Assembly (NCBI GenBank): GCA_963922415.1
Contig: CAWUIP010000001.1
Span: 40,260 to 104,259, forward strand
Source of the DNA: Aliishimia sp963922415
Lineage (GTDB): Bacteria; Pseudomonadota; Alphaproteobacteria; Rhodobacterales; Rhodobacteraceae
Reading direction: 5' to 3'
DNA length: 64,000 bases
The position numbers were made by a program, and so were the translations under genes. The number at the start of each line of letters is the position of its first letter. Position 1 is the first letter of the stretch. The notes below the pieces were generated by a model. It made no database searches. It was not told the origin of the DNA and saw only the letters and a list, made by a program, of their open reading frames with translations. This document shows, one piece after another, positions 8,890-17,576 of this stretch.

Positions 8890-8933
8890 ATGACATCAGT
8901 GTCATGACATCCATGACATGACACTGATGTCAT
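8890..8933. promoter_or_regulatory. 17-bp inverted repeat and TGACA cluster; candidate LacI-family operator
   Basis: Two 17-bp arms, ATGACATCAGTGTCATG (8890-8906) and its exact reverse complement (8917-8933), flank a 10-bp spacer. Each arm holds its own imperfect dyad, TGACA-TCAG-TGTCA, and TGACA or TGTCA occurs six times in 42 bp. It ends 43 bp before the start of the LacI-type gene. No T-run follows, so a terminator is unlikely. Autoregulation of the regulator and control of the downstream operon is the natural inference. Confidence 0.65.
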
Positions 8934-8976
8934 GCCGCGATAGAAGCCAAAGAGCCTTGCGGACTGGGAGGGACAA

Positions 8977-10044
8977 GTGCCGACAATATACGATGTTGCG
9001 AAGCGCGCGGGCGTTTCGCCGAAAACTGTAAGTCGTGCAATAAATGGCGATGCTCCAGTTGCAGAGGCAACTCGTGAAGCGATCGCTTTGGCTATCCGCG
9101 ATCTTGACTACGTGCCTTCTCATGCAGCTCGATCCATGCGATCTACAAAGACGGGTCTTGTTGGGATGATCACAGGCGCAGTGAGCGGTGCCAGCGACGC
9201 GTCGGCACCCGGTGGCTTGCCCGACTTGCTCATTGTTCAGACGGCTCAATCACGGCTTGAGCAGTCTGGTAAAGCGCTCTTTATCGCAGATTCTGGCGGC
9301 AGCTCGCAGCGCGTGCCCGAGCTTATCATGCGATTTCAGGCGCACCGGGTTGAAGGCATGCTCTTCGTAGCCGAACAGCACAAGCGCCTTGTGGACCCTC
9401 TTCCCTGGAGTGACACCAAGAAGGTGTTGGTGAACTGCTTTGACGATGAGGGCACGCCGGCAGTGCTGCCCGACGATGAGGGCGGTCAATTCGATCTCGT
9501 GGAGGCAGTCCTTGCGAAGGGGCACAAGCGCATTGCGTTCCTCACGCTCGCAGACGGACTTCCCGCGACCCAATTGCGAATGAGGGGATATCAAAATGCA
9601 CTCACAAAAGCTGGGGTTGCTTTTGACCCGGACCTGGTTTTGCCAGCAGACCTTATGGGGGATGCTGCAGAGCATGAACTCATTGCCGATGCGCTGGATA
9701 AGTTCTTCGCACTTCCATCGCCGCCCACTGCCATTTGCTGTGGTAACGACCGGCTGGCCGTCGCGGTTTACGGGGTTTTGAGGGCGCGGGGGATCACGAT
9801 CCCGGACGATGTTTCGGTCGTAGGTTTTGACGATTATCGGGTCATCTCTGAGACGCTCTACCCCAAGCTTACTACGGCAGAGCTGCCCTACGCTGCCATG
9901 GGGCAGAGGGCTGCAGAGATTCTGACAGAGATTCTCGAGGGGGCGGAGGCTCCCGCCGAAAAGATAACAGAACGCATAAAGGGCCGTGTTGTGGTGCGAG
10001 AATCTCTCGTGCCTCCGCCGGCTAACACGTCAACGAACCACTAA
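8977..10044 (+). CDS. LacI-family transcriptional regulator
   Basis: A 355-residue regulator with an N-terminal LacI helix-turn-helix (TIYDVAKRAGVSPKTVSRAI, hinge region LDYVPSHAARSMRS) and a periplasmic-binding-protein-like sensor domain ending in SVVGFDDYRVISETLYPKLT. The start is GTG 8977, preceded by GGGAGGG; the next ATG lies inside the HTH. It is the first gene of the sugar locus, 14 bp ahead of the binding-protein gene, so it is probably co-transcribed with it and represses its own promoter until a sugar or derivative binds. The strong inverted repeat at 8890-8933 is the likely binding site. The effector cannot be read from the sequence. Confidence 0.92.
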   Translation: MPTIYDVAKRAGVSPKTVSRAINGDAPVAEATREAIALAIRDLDYVPSHAARSMRSTKTGLVGMITGAVSGASDASAPGGLPDLLIVQTAQSRLEQSGKALFIADSGGSSQRVPELIMRFQAHRVEGMLFVAEQHKRLVDPLPWSDTKKVLVNCFDDEGTPAVLPDDEGGQFDLVEAVLAKGHKRIAFLTLADGLPATQLRMRGYQNALTKAGVAFDPDLVLPADLMGDAAEHELIADALDKFFALPSPPTAICCGNDRLAVAVYGVLRARGITIPDDVSVVGFDDYRVISETLYPKLTTAELPYAAMGQRAAEILTEILEGAEAPAEKITERIKGRVVVRESLVPPPANTSTNH

Positions 10045-10058
10045 GGGAGGAACTTCAA

Positions 10059-11318
10059 ATGACGTACAAGACTGGGCTTATTGCCCTTGCCGTTGCGGGG
10101 CTGGCGCATGGCGCAGCTGCGCAGACCGAGCTGAGCCTTTGGTACCACGGCGCAGGTAGCGCCAATGCGGAAGAGGCATTGGTCAACCAGATGGTGGAAG
10201 AGTTCAATGCCAGCCAGTCCGACTGGAAAGTGGTCATCGAAACCTTCCCTCAGCTGGCCTACAACGATGCTGTTGGAGCAGCAGCACTGGCAGGCGAGCT
10301 GCCCGACATTCTCGACGTTGATGGTCCTGTAATGCCGAACTGGGCATGGGCTGGCTACATGCAGCCGCTGGGCATCGATGAAGCCAAGCTCGAAGGCTTC
10401 CTGCCTGGCCCCATCGGTCGCTGGCAGGGTGAGGTCTACTCCGTAGGGCTCTGGGACGCTGCTGTTGCTCTGACCACGCGTCGCTCCACGCTCGCAAAAT
10501 ACGACATCCGCGTGCCCACGATTGACGCGCCTTGGTCGCTTGACGAGTTCAACGCGGCTTTGGAAACGATCAAAGCGTCGGGCGACTTCGACTATCCTCT
10601 TGACCTCGGCACCGCTTGGACGGGCGAATGGTATCCTTACGCATTCTCCCCGCTTTTGCAGGGTTTTGGTGGCGATATTGTTGACCGTGACGGCTACCAA
10701 ACCGCGGAAGGTGTATTGAACGGTGACGAAGCCATTGCGTTTGGCGAATGGTGGCAGAGCCTCTTCGCAAACGACTATGCTCCGGGCACGAGCCAAGACG
10801 CGGCGGACCGCGATACCGGCCTGCTTCAGGGCAAGTATGCCATGTCGTGGAACGGCAACTGGGCCGCTTTGCCTGTCGTTGAAGCGTTTGGTGATGATGC
10901 ACTGTTCCTGCCTGCGCCAGACTTCGGCAATGGTTCGACCATCGGTGCTGCATCCTGGCAGTTCGGCATCTCCGGCACGTCTGAGAACCCCGACGGCGCC
11001 CGTGCGTTCATCGAGTACGCCCTTCAGGATCGTTGGATCACCGCATTCTCCGATGGCACTGGCCTGATCCCTGCGACGGCAACCGCCGCTGCAGGCACAG
11101 CGAACTATGCACCAGGTGGTGCTCTGGAAATCTTCTACCAGCTTTCCGAAGCACAAGCTCTCGTGCGTCCTGTGACGCCTGGCTACATCGTGTCCGCTAA
11201 GGTCTTTGAAAAGGCTCTTGCCGATATCGCGAATGGCGCAGACGTCGCTGATACGCTGGACGCAGCTGTGGATGAAATCAACGAGGACATTGAGCGTAAC
11301 AGCGGATACGGCCACTAA
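10059..11318 (+). CDS. Carbohydrate ABC transporter, periplasmic substrate-binding protein
   Basis: A 419-residue cluster B (family 1) solute-binding protein. Its signal peptide is cut after about AAAQ at residue 22, and the mature part begins TELSLWYHGAG. Aromatic residues suited to sugar stacking are frequent (FGEWWQSLFAND, MSWNGNWAALP). It captures the sugar in the periplasm for the two permeases encoded next. GGGAGG lies before ATG 10059. A stem-loop at 11333-11358 separates it from the permease genes, a common way to keep the binding protein in excess. The partner glycosidase suggests a fructose-containing or similar oligosaccharide, but this is inference. Confidence 0.92.
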   Translation: MTYKTGLIALAVAGLAHGAAAQTELSLWYHGAGSANAEEALVNQMVEEFNASQSDWKVVIETFPQLAYNDAVGAAALAGELPDILDVDGPVMPNWAWAGYMQPLGIDEAKLEGFLPGPIGRWQGEVYSVGLWDAAVALTTRRSTLAKYDIRVPTIDAPWSLDEFNAALETIKASGDFDYPLDLGTAWTGEWYPYAFSPLLQGFGGDIVDRDGYQTAEGVLNGDEAIAFGEWWQSLFANDYAPGTSQDAADRDTGLLQGKYAMSWNGNWAALPVVEAFGDDALFLPAPDFGNGSTIGAASWQFGISGTSENPDGARAFIEYALQDRWITAFSDGTGLIPATATAAAGTANYAPGGALEIFYQLSEAQALVRPVTPGYIVSAKVFEKALADIANGADVADTLDAAVDEINEDIERNSGYGH

Positions 11319-11332
11319 TCGTATCCTCCCAA

Positions 11333-11358
11333 GGCTGCCCGGGGTAGTTCGGGCGGCC
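11333..11358 (+). terminator. Intercistronic stem-loop between binding-protein and permease genes
   Basis: GGCTGCCCG and CGGGCGGCC form a 9-bp stem (one G-U pair) around an 8-nt loop, followed by a weak pyrimidine stretch (GCTTTCCTT). Probably a partial terminator or mRNA-stabilising hairpin that lowers permease relative to binding protein expression. Confidence 0.55.
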
Positions 11359-11387
11359 GCTTTCCTTCATAAACACGGAGCGAGCCA

Positions 11388-12458
11388 ATGGCCTCCAAGC
11401 TCACGCAGTCAAATCGCGCTGGCGTCCTGATGGCGCTCCCTGGTGTGGTCTTGATTGCCACCTTTATCATTTTGCCATTCTTTTTGGCGTTCGCCTATTC
11501 GCTGACAAACCAACGGTTGGCGTCGCCGAACCCAACTGAATACGTCGGATTTGAGAATTACAGCGGCCTTCTGGGTCTGTCGGTCTTCACCCTTGAACCG
11601 GAGCGGGACGACGCTGGAAATGCTGTGATCGAAGACGGCGAAATCCAATACCCGCGACTGCGTACCTTCACACGCAACAATCCAGATTATCCGAATTTGC
11701 AGGGTAAGCGAGAGTGGTTCAGCTGGCAAAGCGGGGAGAGCCGCACGGTCGTTCTGGCCTCTGACGTTGTCTTTATGAAAGCCCTCGTCAACATCCTGAT
11801 CTTTGTGTTGGTCGTGGCTCCGCTTCAGGCAGCGATTGCCTTGGGGCTTGCCTTAATGATCAACCAAAAGCTTCGCGGGATCAGCTTTTTCAGGGCCGTT
11901 TACTTTATGCCGGTGGTCGTCTCGATTGTTGTTGTTTCGCTTCTTTGGAAATTCATCTACTCTCCTGGCGATGGCCTTTTGAACAATGTTCTCGGATGGC
12001 TCACCTTCGGCCTCTTCGAACCGAGGGATTGGCTTGGCAACACATCCACAGCGCTTGGGTCGATTATTGCCATGTCTATCTGGCAAGGTGTTGGATTCCA
12101 CATGGTGATCTGGCTGTCCGGTCTGCAAACCATATCGCCGACGCTCTACGAAGCGGCCGAGATCGAGGGCTCCTCAAAGGTTCAGACGTTCCGCTATGTC
12201 ACCTGGCCCGGACTTAGAAACACAGCCGTCCTCATCTTGATCGTGATCACGATGCAGGCCTTTGCCCTTTATGCGCAAGTCGATGTGATGACCAGCGGTG
12301 GCCCGCTCGATAGCACTCAAGTGCTTGTCTACCAGGCGGTTGAACGTGGGTACGGCAAACAAGACATCTCGGGCGGCTCTGCGATTTCGGTGATCTTGTT
12401 CCTGATCGTTCTTTCCATCTCGCTCGTCCAACGTTGGCTCACACGGGAGAAAAACTGA
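11388..12458 (+). CDS. Sugar ABC transporter permease (UgpA/MalF type)
   Basis: A 356-residue inner-membrane protein. After the first membrane segment (LMALPGVVLIATFIILPFFL) there is an unusually long soluble insertion, about residues 50-120, rich in charged residues (EPERDDAGNAVIEDGEIQYP), before the remaining five segments. The cytoplasmic EAA loop that contacts the ATPase is present as ALYEAAEIEGSSKVQTF. It pairs with the following permease in a CUT1-type transporter. The insertion resembles the periplasmic P2 loop of MalF, which contacts the binding protein; that analogy is inferred from position only. Its stop overlaps the next start (TGATG). Confidence 0.9.
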   Translation: MASKLTQSNRAGVLMALPGVVLIATFIILPFFLAFAYSLTNQRLASPNPTEYVGFENYSGLLGLSVFTLEPERDDAGNAVIEDGEIQYPRLRTFTRNNPDYPNLQGKREWFSWQSGESRTVVLASDVVFMKALVNILIFVLVVAPLQAAIALGLALMINQKLRGISFFRAVYFMPVVVSIVVVSLLWKFIYSPGDGLLNNVLGWLTFGLFEPRDWLGNTSTALGSIIAMSIWQGVGFHMVIWLSGLQTISPTLYEAAEIEGSSKVQTFRYVTWPGLRNTAVLILIVITMQAFALYAQVDVMTSGGPLDSTQVLVYQAVERGYGKQDISGGSAISVILFLIVLSISLVQRWLTREKN

Positions 12459-13339
12459 TGGCACTTGTGACCCAAGATAACCGGGGGTGGAGGCTGGCTG
12501 CGCGATATGCGGCGCTGCTCCTTGTGGCGATCATCTTCGTCTTTCCGCTGGTGTTCATGGCAATGTCGTCGCTCAAGCCAGACTTCCAGCTTTTGGCGGA
12601 CACCAAAAGCTTGCGGGCCTTCCTGCCTGTGGGGGATCTGTCCTTTGACAACTACACAGATGCCTTCCAGCGTGCCCCGATTGGCGTGTTCGTCTTTAAC
12701 TCGGTCCTGGTTACGGGCGTAACTGTGGTGCTGACGCTTTTCGTCTGCTCTTTGGCCGCCTTTTCCTTTGTTTTTCTGGAGTGGACGGGAAAAGGGATCA
12801 TTCTGTCGATCTTGTTGGCGACCTTGATTATTCCTTACGAGACAATCTTCATCCCCTTGCTGCTTATGGCGTCCCAATTGCCTTGGGTTGGGGCCAGCGG
12901 GATCGAATTTGGTTGGCTCAACACTTACCGCGTCCAGATCATCCCGTTTATTGCGGATGGGTTGTCGATCTTCCTCTTCGTTCAGTTCTTTAAGGACTTG
13001 CCGCGAGAGTTGATCGAAGCGAGCCGCGTGGAAGGCGCCTCTTGGTGGCTGATTTACCGGAAGGTGGTCATGCCTTTGGCAGGTCCGGTGATTGCGACCG
13101 CCGCGATCCTCAAGTTTCTCTTTATGTACAATCAATACCTGTGGCCGCTCATGGTGGTGCAGGCCGAAGAAATCCGCCCGGTTATGGTTGGCTTGGGCTA
13201 CTTTACCGATCAGCTCAACGTGCCGTGGGGAGAGGTGATGGCCTATCTGACCATTATCACGATCCCTGTCTTGGCCTTCTATCTCTCTTTGCAGCGGGTG
13301 TTTATCGCCTCTGTCGCTTCTACGGGGGTCAAAGGCTGA
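12458..13339 (+). CDS. Sugar ABC transporter permease (UgpE/MalG type)
   Basis: A 293-residue inner-membrane protein with six predicted transmembrane segments and the EAA loop ELIEASRVEGASWWLIYRKV, ending with the VASTGVKG tail usual for MalG-like permeases. ATG 12458 overlaps the previous stop (TGATG) and follows GGGAGA; an upstream in-frame ATG at 12434 lies inside the previous gene and is rejected. It forms the transport channel with the preceding permease and is energised by the ATPase encoded at 14321. Confidence 0.92.
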   Translation: MALVTQDNRGWRLAARYAALLLVAIIFVFPLVFMAMSSLKPDFQLLADTKSLRAFLPVGDLSFDNYTDAFQRAPIGVFVFNSVLVTGVTVVLTLFVCSLAAFSFVFLEWTGKGIILSILLATLIIPYETIFIPLLLMASQLPWVGASGIEFGWLNTYRVQIIPFIADGLSIFLFVQFFKDLPRELIEASRVEGASWWLIYRKVVMPLAGPVIATAAILKFLFMYNQYLWPLMVVQAEEIRPVMVGLGYFTDQLNVPWGEVMAYLTIITIPVLAFYLSLQRVFIASVASTGVKG

Positions 13340-14319
13340 TGGTCCTTGCTTTGGATGATAGGTGGGTCTGGGATAGCTGGTACGTCAGCGACGGTGGCCT
13401 GACCCATGCCTTTTTCCTACAGGCCGACAAGTCGATCGGCGATCCGGAACAGCGGCACTGGAACGTCAGTTACGGCCATGCAACAAGCGCGGATCTGATC
13501 AATTGGGACCATCTTGGTACCTGCTTTGCACCTGCAGAGCAGCCTGCTTGGGACGACTTCACGACCTGGACGGGGTCCGTCATCCAGGATGACGATGGCA
13601 TCTGGCATCTGTTTTACACTGGGACCAGCCATGCGGATGCGGGCAAGCACCAGAGGATCGGTCATGCCGTATCCAATGACCTTCATTCTTGGGAACGCGT
13701 GGGCAGCGGTCTGATCTTGGACCGGGATGATCGCTACGAGGAATTCGAAGACGGTCGTTGGCACGACCGAGCTTTTCGGGATCCTTGGGTCATGCGTGAC
13801 CCAGAAGGCGAGGGGTGGCTGATGTACTTCACGGCACGCAATGCGAACGCCGGTCTTCAGCTTGAAGCCGGTGCCATTGGATTTGCGACATCAGACAATC
13901 TCTACGATTGGGCGTTACAGGACCCGATCCACACAGGCTATTTTGGAGAGTTAGAAGTCCCGCAGGTCTTTGAACGTGGGGGGACGTGGTATTGCCTATT
14001 TTGTGTGGCAGGCAAGTTCTTTGCTGACAGTGCCAGAGAGATTGTCGGGAGCGCTGAGACAGGAACCCACTATCTCATTGCCCAAAGCCCAAAGGGCCCG
14101 TGGAAGCTCGGCCCGGGGCCGATGCTGGATTCACAACACTCTGGCCAACGCTACGCTGCGCGGGTGGTCGAACATGACAACAAGATGAAACTCATGGGTT
14201 TTCTCATGCACGATCCTGATACGGGTGCATTCCCCGGTATCATTTCTGATCCGGACGAGGTTGTCCGGCTGAACGACGGACGGCTCGTGCTGAAAAGCGC
14301 ATCAGAGGGAGGGAACTGA
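13339..14319 (+). CDS. Intracellular glycoside hydrolase, GH32/GH68 (clan GH-J)-like five-bladed propeller
   Basis: A 326-residue protein without signal peptide. Three acidic motifs are placed as in fructan-active GH32/68 enzymes: an N-terminal Asp in VWDSW (D12, nucleophile candidate), RDP in FRDPWVM (D148, transition-state stabiliser) and ELEVP (E206, acid/base candidate, where GH32 has EC). Repeated HLFYTG, LMYFTA and WYCLFC strands are typical propeller blades. The gene overlaps the permease stop (TGATG) and lies inside the transporter operon, so it likely cleaves the imported sugar in the cytoplasm. Sucrose or a fructo-oligosaccharide is a reasonable guess. GH43-like activity is an alternative; family assignment is by motif reading only. 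Confidence 0.7.
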   Translation: MVLALDDRWVWDSWYVSDGGLTHAFFLQADKSIGDPEQRHWNVSYGHATSADLINWDHLGTCFAPAEQPAWDDFTTWTGSVIQDDDGIWHLFYTGTSHADAGKHQRIGHAVSNDLHSWERVGSGLILDRDDRYEEFEDGRWHDRAFRDPWVMRDPEGEGWLMYFTARNANAGLQLEAGAIGFATSDNLYDWALQDPIHTGYFGELEVPQVFERGGTWYCLFCVAGKFFADSAREIVGSAETGTHYLIAQSPKGPWKLGPGPMLDSQHSGQRYAARVVEHDNKMKLMGFLMHDPDTGAFPGIISDPDEVVRLNDGRLVLKSASEGGN

Positions 14320-14320
14320 G

Positions 14321-15430
14321 ATGGCGGACGTAATCCTACGTGATATCAAGAAAAGTTATGGCGCGGTCAACGTCATCAAAGGTGTCGATATCGATATCAA
14401 TGATGGTGAGTTCGTCGTGTTCGTTGGTCCGTCCGGTTGCGGAAAGTCGACGCTTCTCCGCATGATCGCGGGGCTCGAGGATATCAGTGGCGGCGATATG
14501 AGCATTGGTGGAAAGCGCGTGAACGATACTCCTGCCTCGCAGCGCGGGATCGCGATGGTGTTTCAGTCTTACGCCATCTTCCCTCATATGACGGTTCGCG
14601 AGAACGTGGCCTTTGGCTTGACCGTCGCGGGTGCGAGCAAAGATGAGAAAGAAGCCAAAGTGGCTGAGGCCGCGCGGATCCTGCAGATGGAGCATCTGCT
14701 GGATCGTCGCCCATCACAGCTTTCCGGCGGCCAACGTCAGCGGGTTGCGATTGGTCGGGCCATTGTGCGCAACCCCGAGGTTTTCCTTTTCGATGAGCCG
14801 TTGTCCAACCTAGATGCGGCGCTCAGACTCGATATGCGCTTCGAAATCGGTAAACTTCACAAGTCGCTCGGGGCCACTATGGTCTATGTGACCCACGACC
14901 AGGTCGAGGCGATGACCTTGGCCGACAAGATCGTCGTGCTTCAAGGGGGCTACGTCCAACAAGTTGGCTCGCCCATGGAGCTTTACCACCGTCCGAATAA
15001 TCTGTTCGTGGCGGGGTTCATTGGCGCGCCCGCCATGAATTTCTTGGACGTTGACGTGATTGCCAAGGATGCCGACAGTGCGAAAGTCCGCTCTGACCAA
15101 GTCTCGGAATTGGCGGTCGACGCGTGGCGACCCGACACGCCAAACGCTGGCAAAGGCGTCTTGGGCATCCGGCCGCAGGATCTACGCCCCGTTTCGAAAG
15201 ACGAAATCGTCGTCGGCAAAGACGGGATGCTGATTGGCAATGTCACCTTGGCCGAGCGGATGGGCATCGAGACGGTTGTTGACGTGGCACTCCAAGATGG
15301 GAGCCGCGTCTTGGTGTCCCTGGCCGAGGATCGCGAATTTGCGCAAGGAGAAGAGATCACCCTGGGCTTTGACGCAGCAAAAGCGCATCTTTTTGCCCCT
15401 GAAGACAACACACCGAGTGCGCCACACTGA
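14321..15430 (+). CDS. Sugar ABC transporter ATP-binding protein (UgpC/MalK type)
   Basis: A 369-residue ATPase with Walker A GPSGCGKSTLL near residue 34, signature LSGGQRQRVAIGRA, Walker B VFLFDEPLSNLDAALR and the switch histidine in VTHDQ. The C-terminal 130 residues form a TOBE-type regulatory domain (GVLGIRPQDLRP), which marks the CUT1 subfamily. GAGGGAGGG precedes ATG 14321, directly after the glycosidase stop. It powers the permease pair encoded at 11388-13339. The operon overlaps the next gene by one base. Confidence 0.94.
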   Translation: MADVILRDIKKSYGAVNVIKGVDIDINDGEFVVFVGPSGCGKSTLLRMIAGLEDISGGDMSIGGKRVNDTPASQRGIAMVFQSYAIFPHMTVRENVAFGLTVAGASKDEKEAKVAEAARILQMEHLLDRRPSQLSGGQRQRVAIGRAIVRNPEVFLFDEPLSNLDAALRLDMRFEIGKLHKSLGATMVYVTHDQVEAMTLADKIVVLQGGYVQQVGSPMELYHRPNNLFVAGFIGAPAMNFLDVDVIAKDADSAKVRSDQVSELAVDAWRPDTPNAGKGVLGIRPQDLRPVSKDEIVVGKDGMLIGNVTLAERMGIETVVDVALQDGSRVLVSLAEDREFAQGEEITLGFDAAKAHLFAPEDNTPSAPH

Positions 15431-16461
15431 TGAAGCCTGTCGTCATACTGGACCCGCACTTCCGTAAGATGGAGGAACTTTTCCGCCCATCAACCTACGC
15501 GGCCCTCGCAGAGCTTTGCGATCTCCGAGGCGGTATGAACGCGCCCATGCCGCGGTCCGAGATTTCGGCGCATTTGCCAGAGGCCCAATTCTACATTTCG
15601 TCCAGGCCGACATTGGATGAGGCAGAGGTCGCGACCGCGCAAAACCTGAAGGCGACGATCGAAGTTGCTGGGGCCTTTCGGGATGGGTTGGCCTATTCCG
15701 CCTGTTTTGATCGCGGTATCGAAGTCCTGTCTTGTTCGCCGGGGTTCCGGGAATCCGTGGCGGAGATGACCCTGGCGATGATGCTCGCTGGCGGTCGGGG
15801 GCTGGTCGCCGAACATGAGGCTTTTCGCAAAGGCGATGAGCGCTGGCTCGATGATCGCGATGGCATTGATTTCTCGCTCTATGACGACACGGTCGGTTTC
15901 ATCGGTTACGGTCAGATCTCTCGCGAAGTGCACCGTCTTATCGAGCCGTTTCGCATCGATGCCTATGCGTACGACCCTTTCTTGTCCGATGCAGGGCCGA
16001 ATACCAAGCTGGTTGAACTCGAAGAACTCGTGGCGACTTGTCGCGTGATCGTTGTGGCCGCGGTGCCTTCCGAAGAAACGCAAGGTCTGCTTAGTGCAGA
16101 GCTTATCGCAAAGCTGCGACCCGGGGCGTTGGTCATTGTGATCAGCCGGGCTTGGAGCACAGACTTCCCCGCGCTCGTAAAGGCCGCCGAGGCGCGGCGC
16201 ATCACTTTGGCAACCGATGTCTTTCCCGATGAGCCTGTTGATCCGGCAGATCCAGTGAGGGCGTTGCCAAATGCTATTCTTTCGCCGCACAGGGCTGCCG
16301 CGGTCCCTGGGGGCCGGCATCTCATCGGAGATATGCTCTTGCATGACATCCAAGCCATCATGGAGGGGCGGCCGGAAAGGCATTTGAAGTCCGCCAACCC
16401 TGCAGACGTGCAAAGCCTGGTGGCTGCTCAATCTCTTATCAAGGGCATGGCCGAGACTTGA
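15430..16461 (+). CDS. D-isomer-specific 2-hydroxyacid dehydrogenase family protein
   Basis: A 343-residue NAD(P)-dependent oxidoreductase. The N-terminal catalytic domain is followed by the Rossmann domain (DDTVGFIGYGQISREV near residues 150-165) and the catalytic residues expected for the family: Arg in VIVISRAW, Glu in VFPDEPVDP and His in LSPHRAA. Phosphoglycerate dehydrogenase, glyoxylate/hydroxypyruvate reductase and related enzymes share this architecture. It begins at the ATPase stop (TGATG) and overlaps the next dehydrogenase, so it belongs to the sugar operon and likely acts on a sugar-acid intermediate; the exact substrate is not readable. Confidence 0.85.
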   Translation: MKPVVILDPHFRKMEELFRPSTYAALAELCDLRGGMNAPMPRSEISAHLPEAQFYISSRPTLDEAEVATAQNLKATIEVAGAFRDGLAYSACFDRGIEVLSCSPGFRESVAEMTLAMMLAGGRGLVAEHEAFRKGDERWLDDRDGIDFSLYDDTVGFIGYGQISREVHRLIEPFRIDAYAYDPFLSDAGPNTKLVELEELVATCRVIVVAAVPSEETQGLLSAELIAKLRPGALVIVISRAWSTDFPALVKAAEARRITLATDVFPDEPVDPADPVRALPNAILSPHRAAAVPGGRHLIGDMLLHDIQAIMEGRPERHLKSANPADVQSLVAAQSLIKGMAET

Positions 16462-17447
16462 CAGGCTTTAAGTGGGGCATCTTGGGAACGGGCAACATCG
16501 CACGGTCAATGGCCGATGCTTTGTCTTATGTTCCAGGTGCGCAGTTGCAAGCAGTGGCGTCAAGGAACTTGGAGACAGCGCAGACGTTTGCCGTGCAGTG
16601 GGATGCGCGTAAGGCCTATGGGGCCTACGCGGCGCTCTATGATGATCCGGACATCGACATCGTCTATATCGCCACGCCCAACGCTCTGCACAAACAGAAC
16701 ATTCTCGACGCGTTAAACGCGGGAAAACATGTGCTTTGCGAAAAGCCTTTGACCCTGTCGGCGGAGGATAGCCGCGCGTGTCAGGCAGCAGCCCAGGCGC
16801 GTGGCCTCTTCCTCATGGAAGCGATGTGGACGGCCTTCTTTCCCGCCATGGACAAGCTCCGAATGCTTTTGGCCGAAGGTGCGATTGGGACGCCGCATCA
16901 TCTGACAGCGAACTTTATCTCGTATCGAGACGCTGCAACGTTCCCCAATCTTTTTGACCCGAGCCTGGGTGGCGGGGCGAGCCTGGACTTAGGGATATAC
17001 CCGGTTGCTGCAGCCTTGCTTTTGGCCGGGCCAATTGCCTCTGCGTCGGCCGAGGTTGTCGTGGGCTCAACAGGCGTGGACGAAATGGTCGCCATGAGTG
17101 CGCGCCACTCTTCAGGGATTGTGTCGCAGCTGGGCTTTGGCTTTCGCCTTGAGATGCCGGTTGCCCTTCGCCTTTCTGGGAGCAAGGGGGTGCTGGAAAT
17201 CTCCGAAGACTTTCATCATCCGGGGCGTGTGACGCTCAGGACGGCAGAACGCGAAGAGACCTTTAACATGCCCCCGCTTGGTTTTGGCTACGCGCATGAA
17301 GCGATTGCGGTGCAGGACAGCATCGAAAAAGGCCTGCTCGAATGCGAAACTTGGCCATTGTCGTACTCCATTGCTTGCGCTGAACAGATCGAGAATGTGC
17401 GCAAGCAAGCTCTGTCGATAACTCCGCCTTCCAGAGGTTTGTTTTGA
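16458..17447 (+). CDS. Gfo/Idh/MocA family oxidoreductase
   Basis: A 329-residue NAD(P)-dependent sugar or inositol dehydrogenase-like protein. The Rossmann start WGILGTGNIARSMADAL and the motif VLCEKPLTLSAED, with the conserved EKP lysine, define the family; GGGASLDLGIYPVA with the His/Tyr-side active-site segment follows. The start is a rare TTG at 16458 overlapping the preceding stop (TTGA). It lies last in the tightly packed part of the LacI operon, so oxidation or epimerisation of an imported sugar is the likely job. Resemblance to dimeric dihydrodiol dehydrogenase-like members is noted, without substrate assignment. Confidence 0.87.
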   Translation: MTGFKWGILGTGNIARSMADALSYVPGAQLQAVASRNLETAQTFAVQWDARKAYGAYAALYDDPDIDIVYIATPNALHKQNILDALNAGKHVLCEKPLTLSAEDSRACQAAAQARGLFLMEAMWTAFFPAMDKLRMLLAEGAIGTPHHLTANFISYRDAATFPNLFDPSLGGGASLDLGIYPVAAALLLAGPIASASAEVVVGSTGVDEMVAMSARHSSGIVSQLGFGFRLEMPVALRLSGSKGVLEISEDFHHPGRVTLRTAEREETFNMPPLGFGYAHEAIAVQDSIEKGLLECETWPLSYSIACAEQIENVRKQALSITPPSRGLF

Positions 17448-17576
17448 ACCCTAGCATAGTCAACAGCTTGATTAGGGAGCGTGCCTCAGGCTGCCAATCT
17501 TTTTGGATAGGTGCGTCAACACGGGGAGAATTCGCCGATCTAGCGCCTTTGACTCCTTGGAAAAGAAGGAAGTGAC

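Noticed and set aside
5734..8980. Second copy of the tRNA-Ser 3' end as an attachment repeat for the recombinase cassette
   Set aside because: I looked for the 3' tRNA sequence beyond the cassette and did not see a repeat of useful length.
10041..11315. Long leftward open frame opposite the sugar-binding protein gene (about 424 codons)
   Set aside because: It lies wholly antisense to a protein with signal peptide and family motifs, has no ribosome binding site or domain, and is rich in Arg, Cys and His as expected of a shadow frame.
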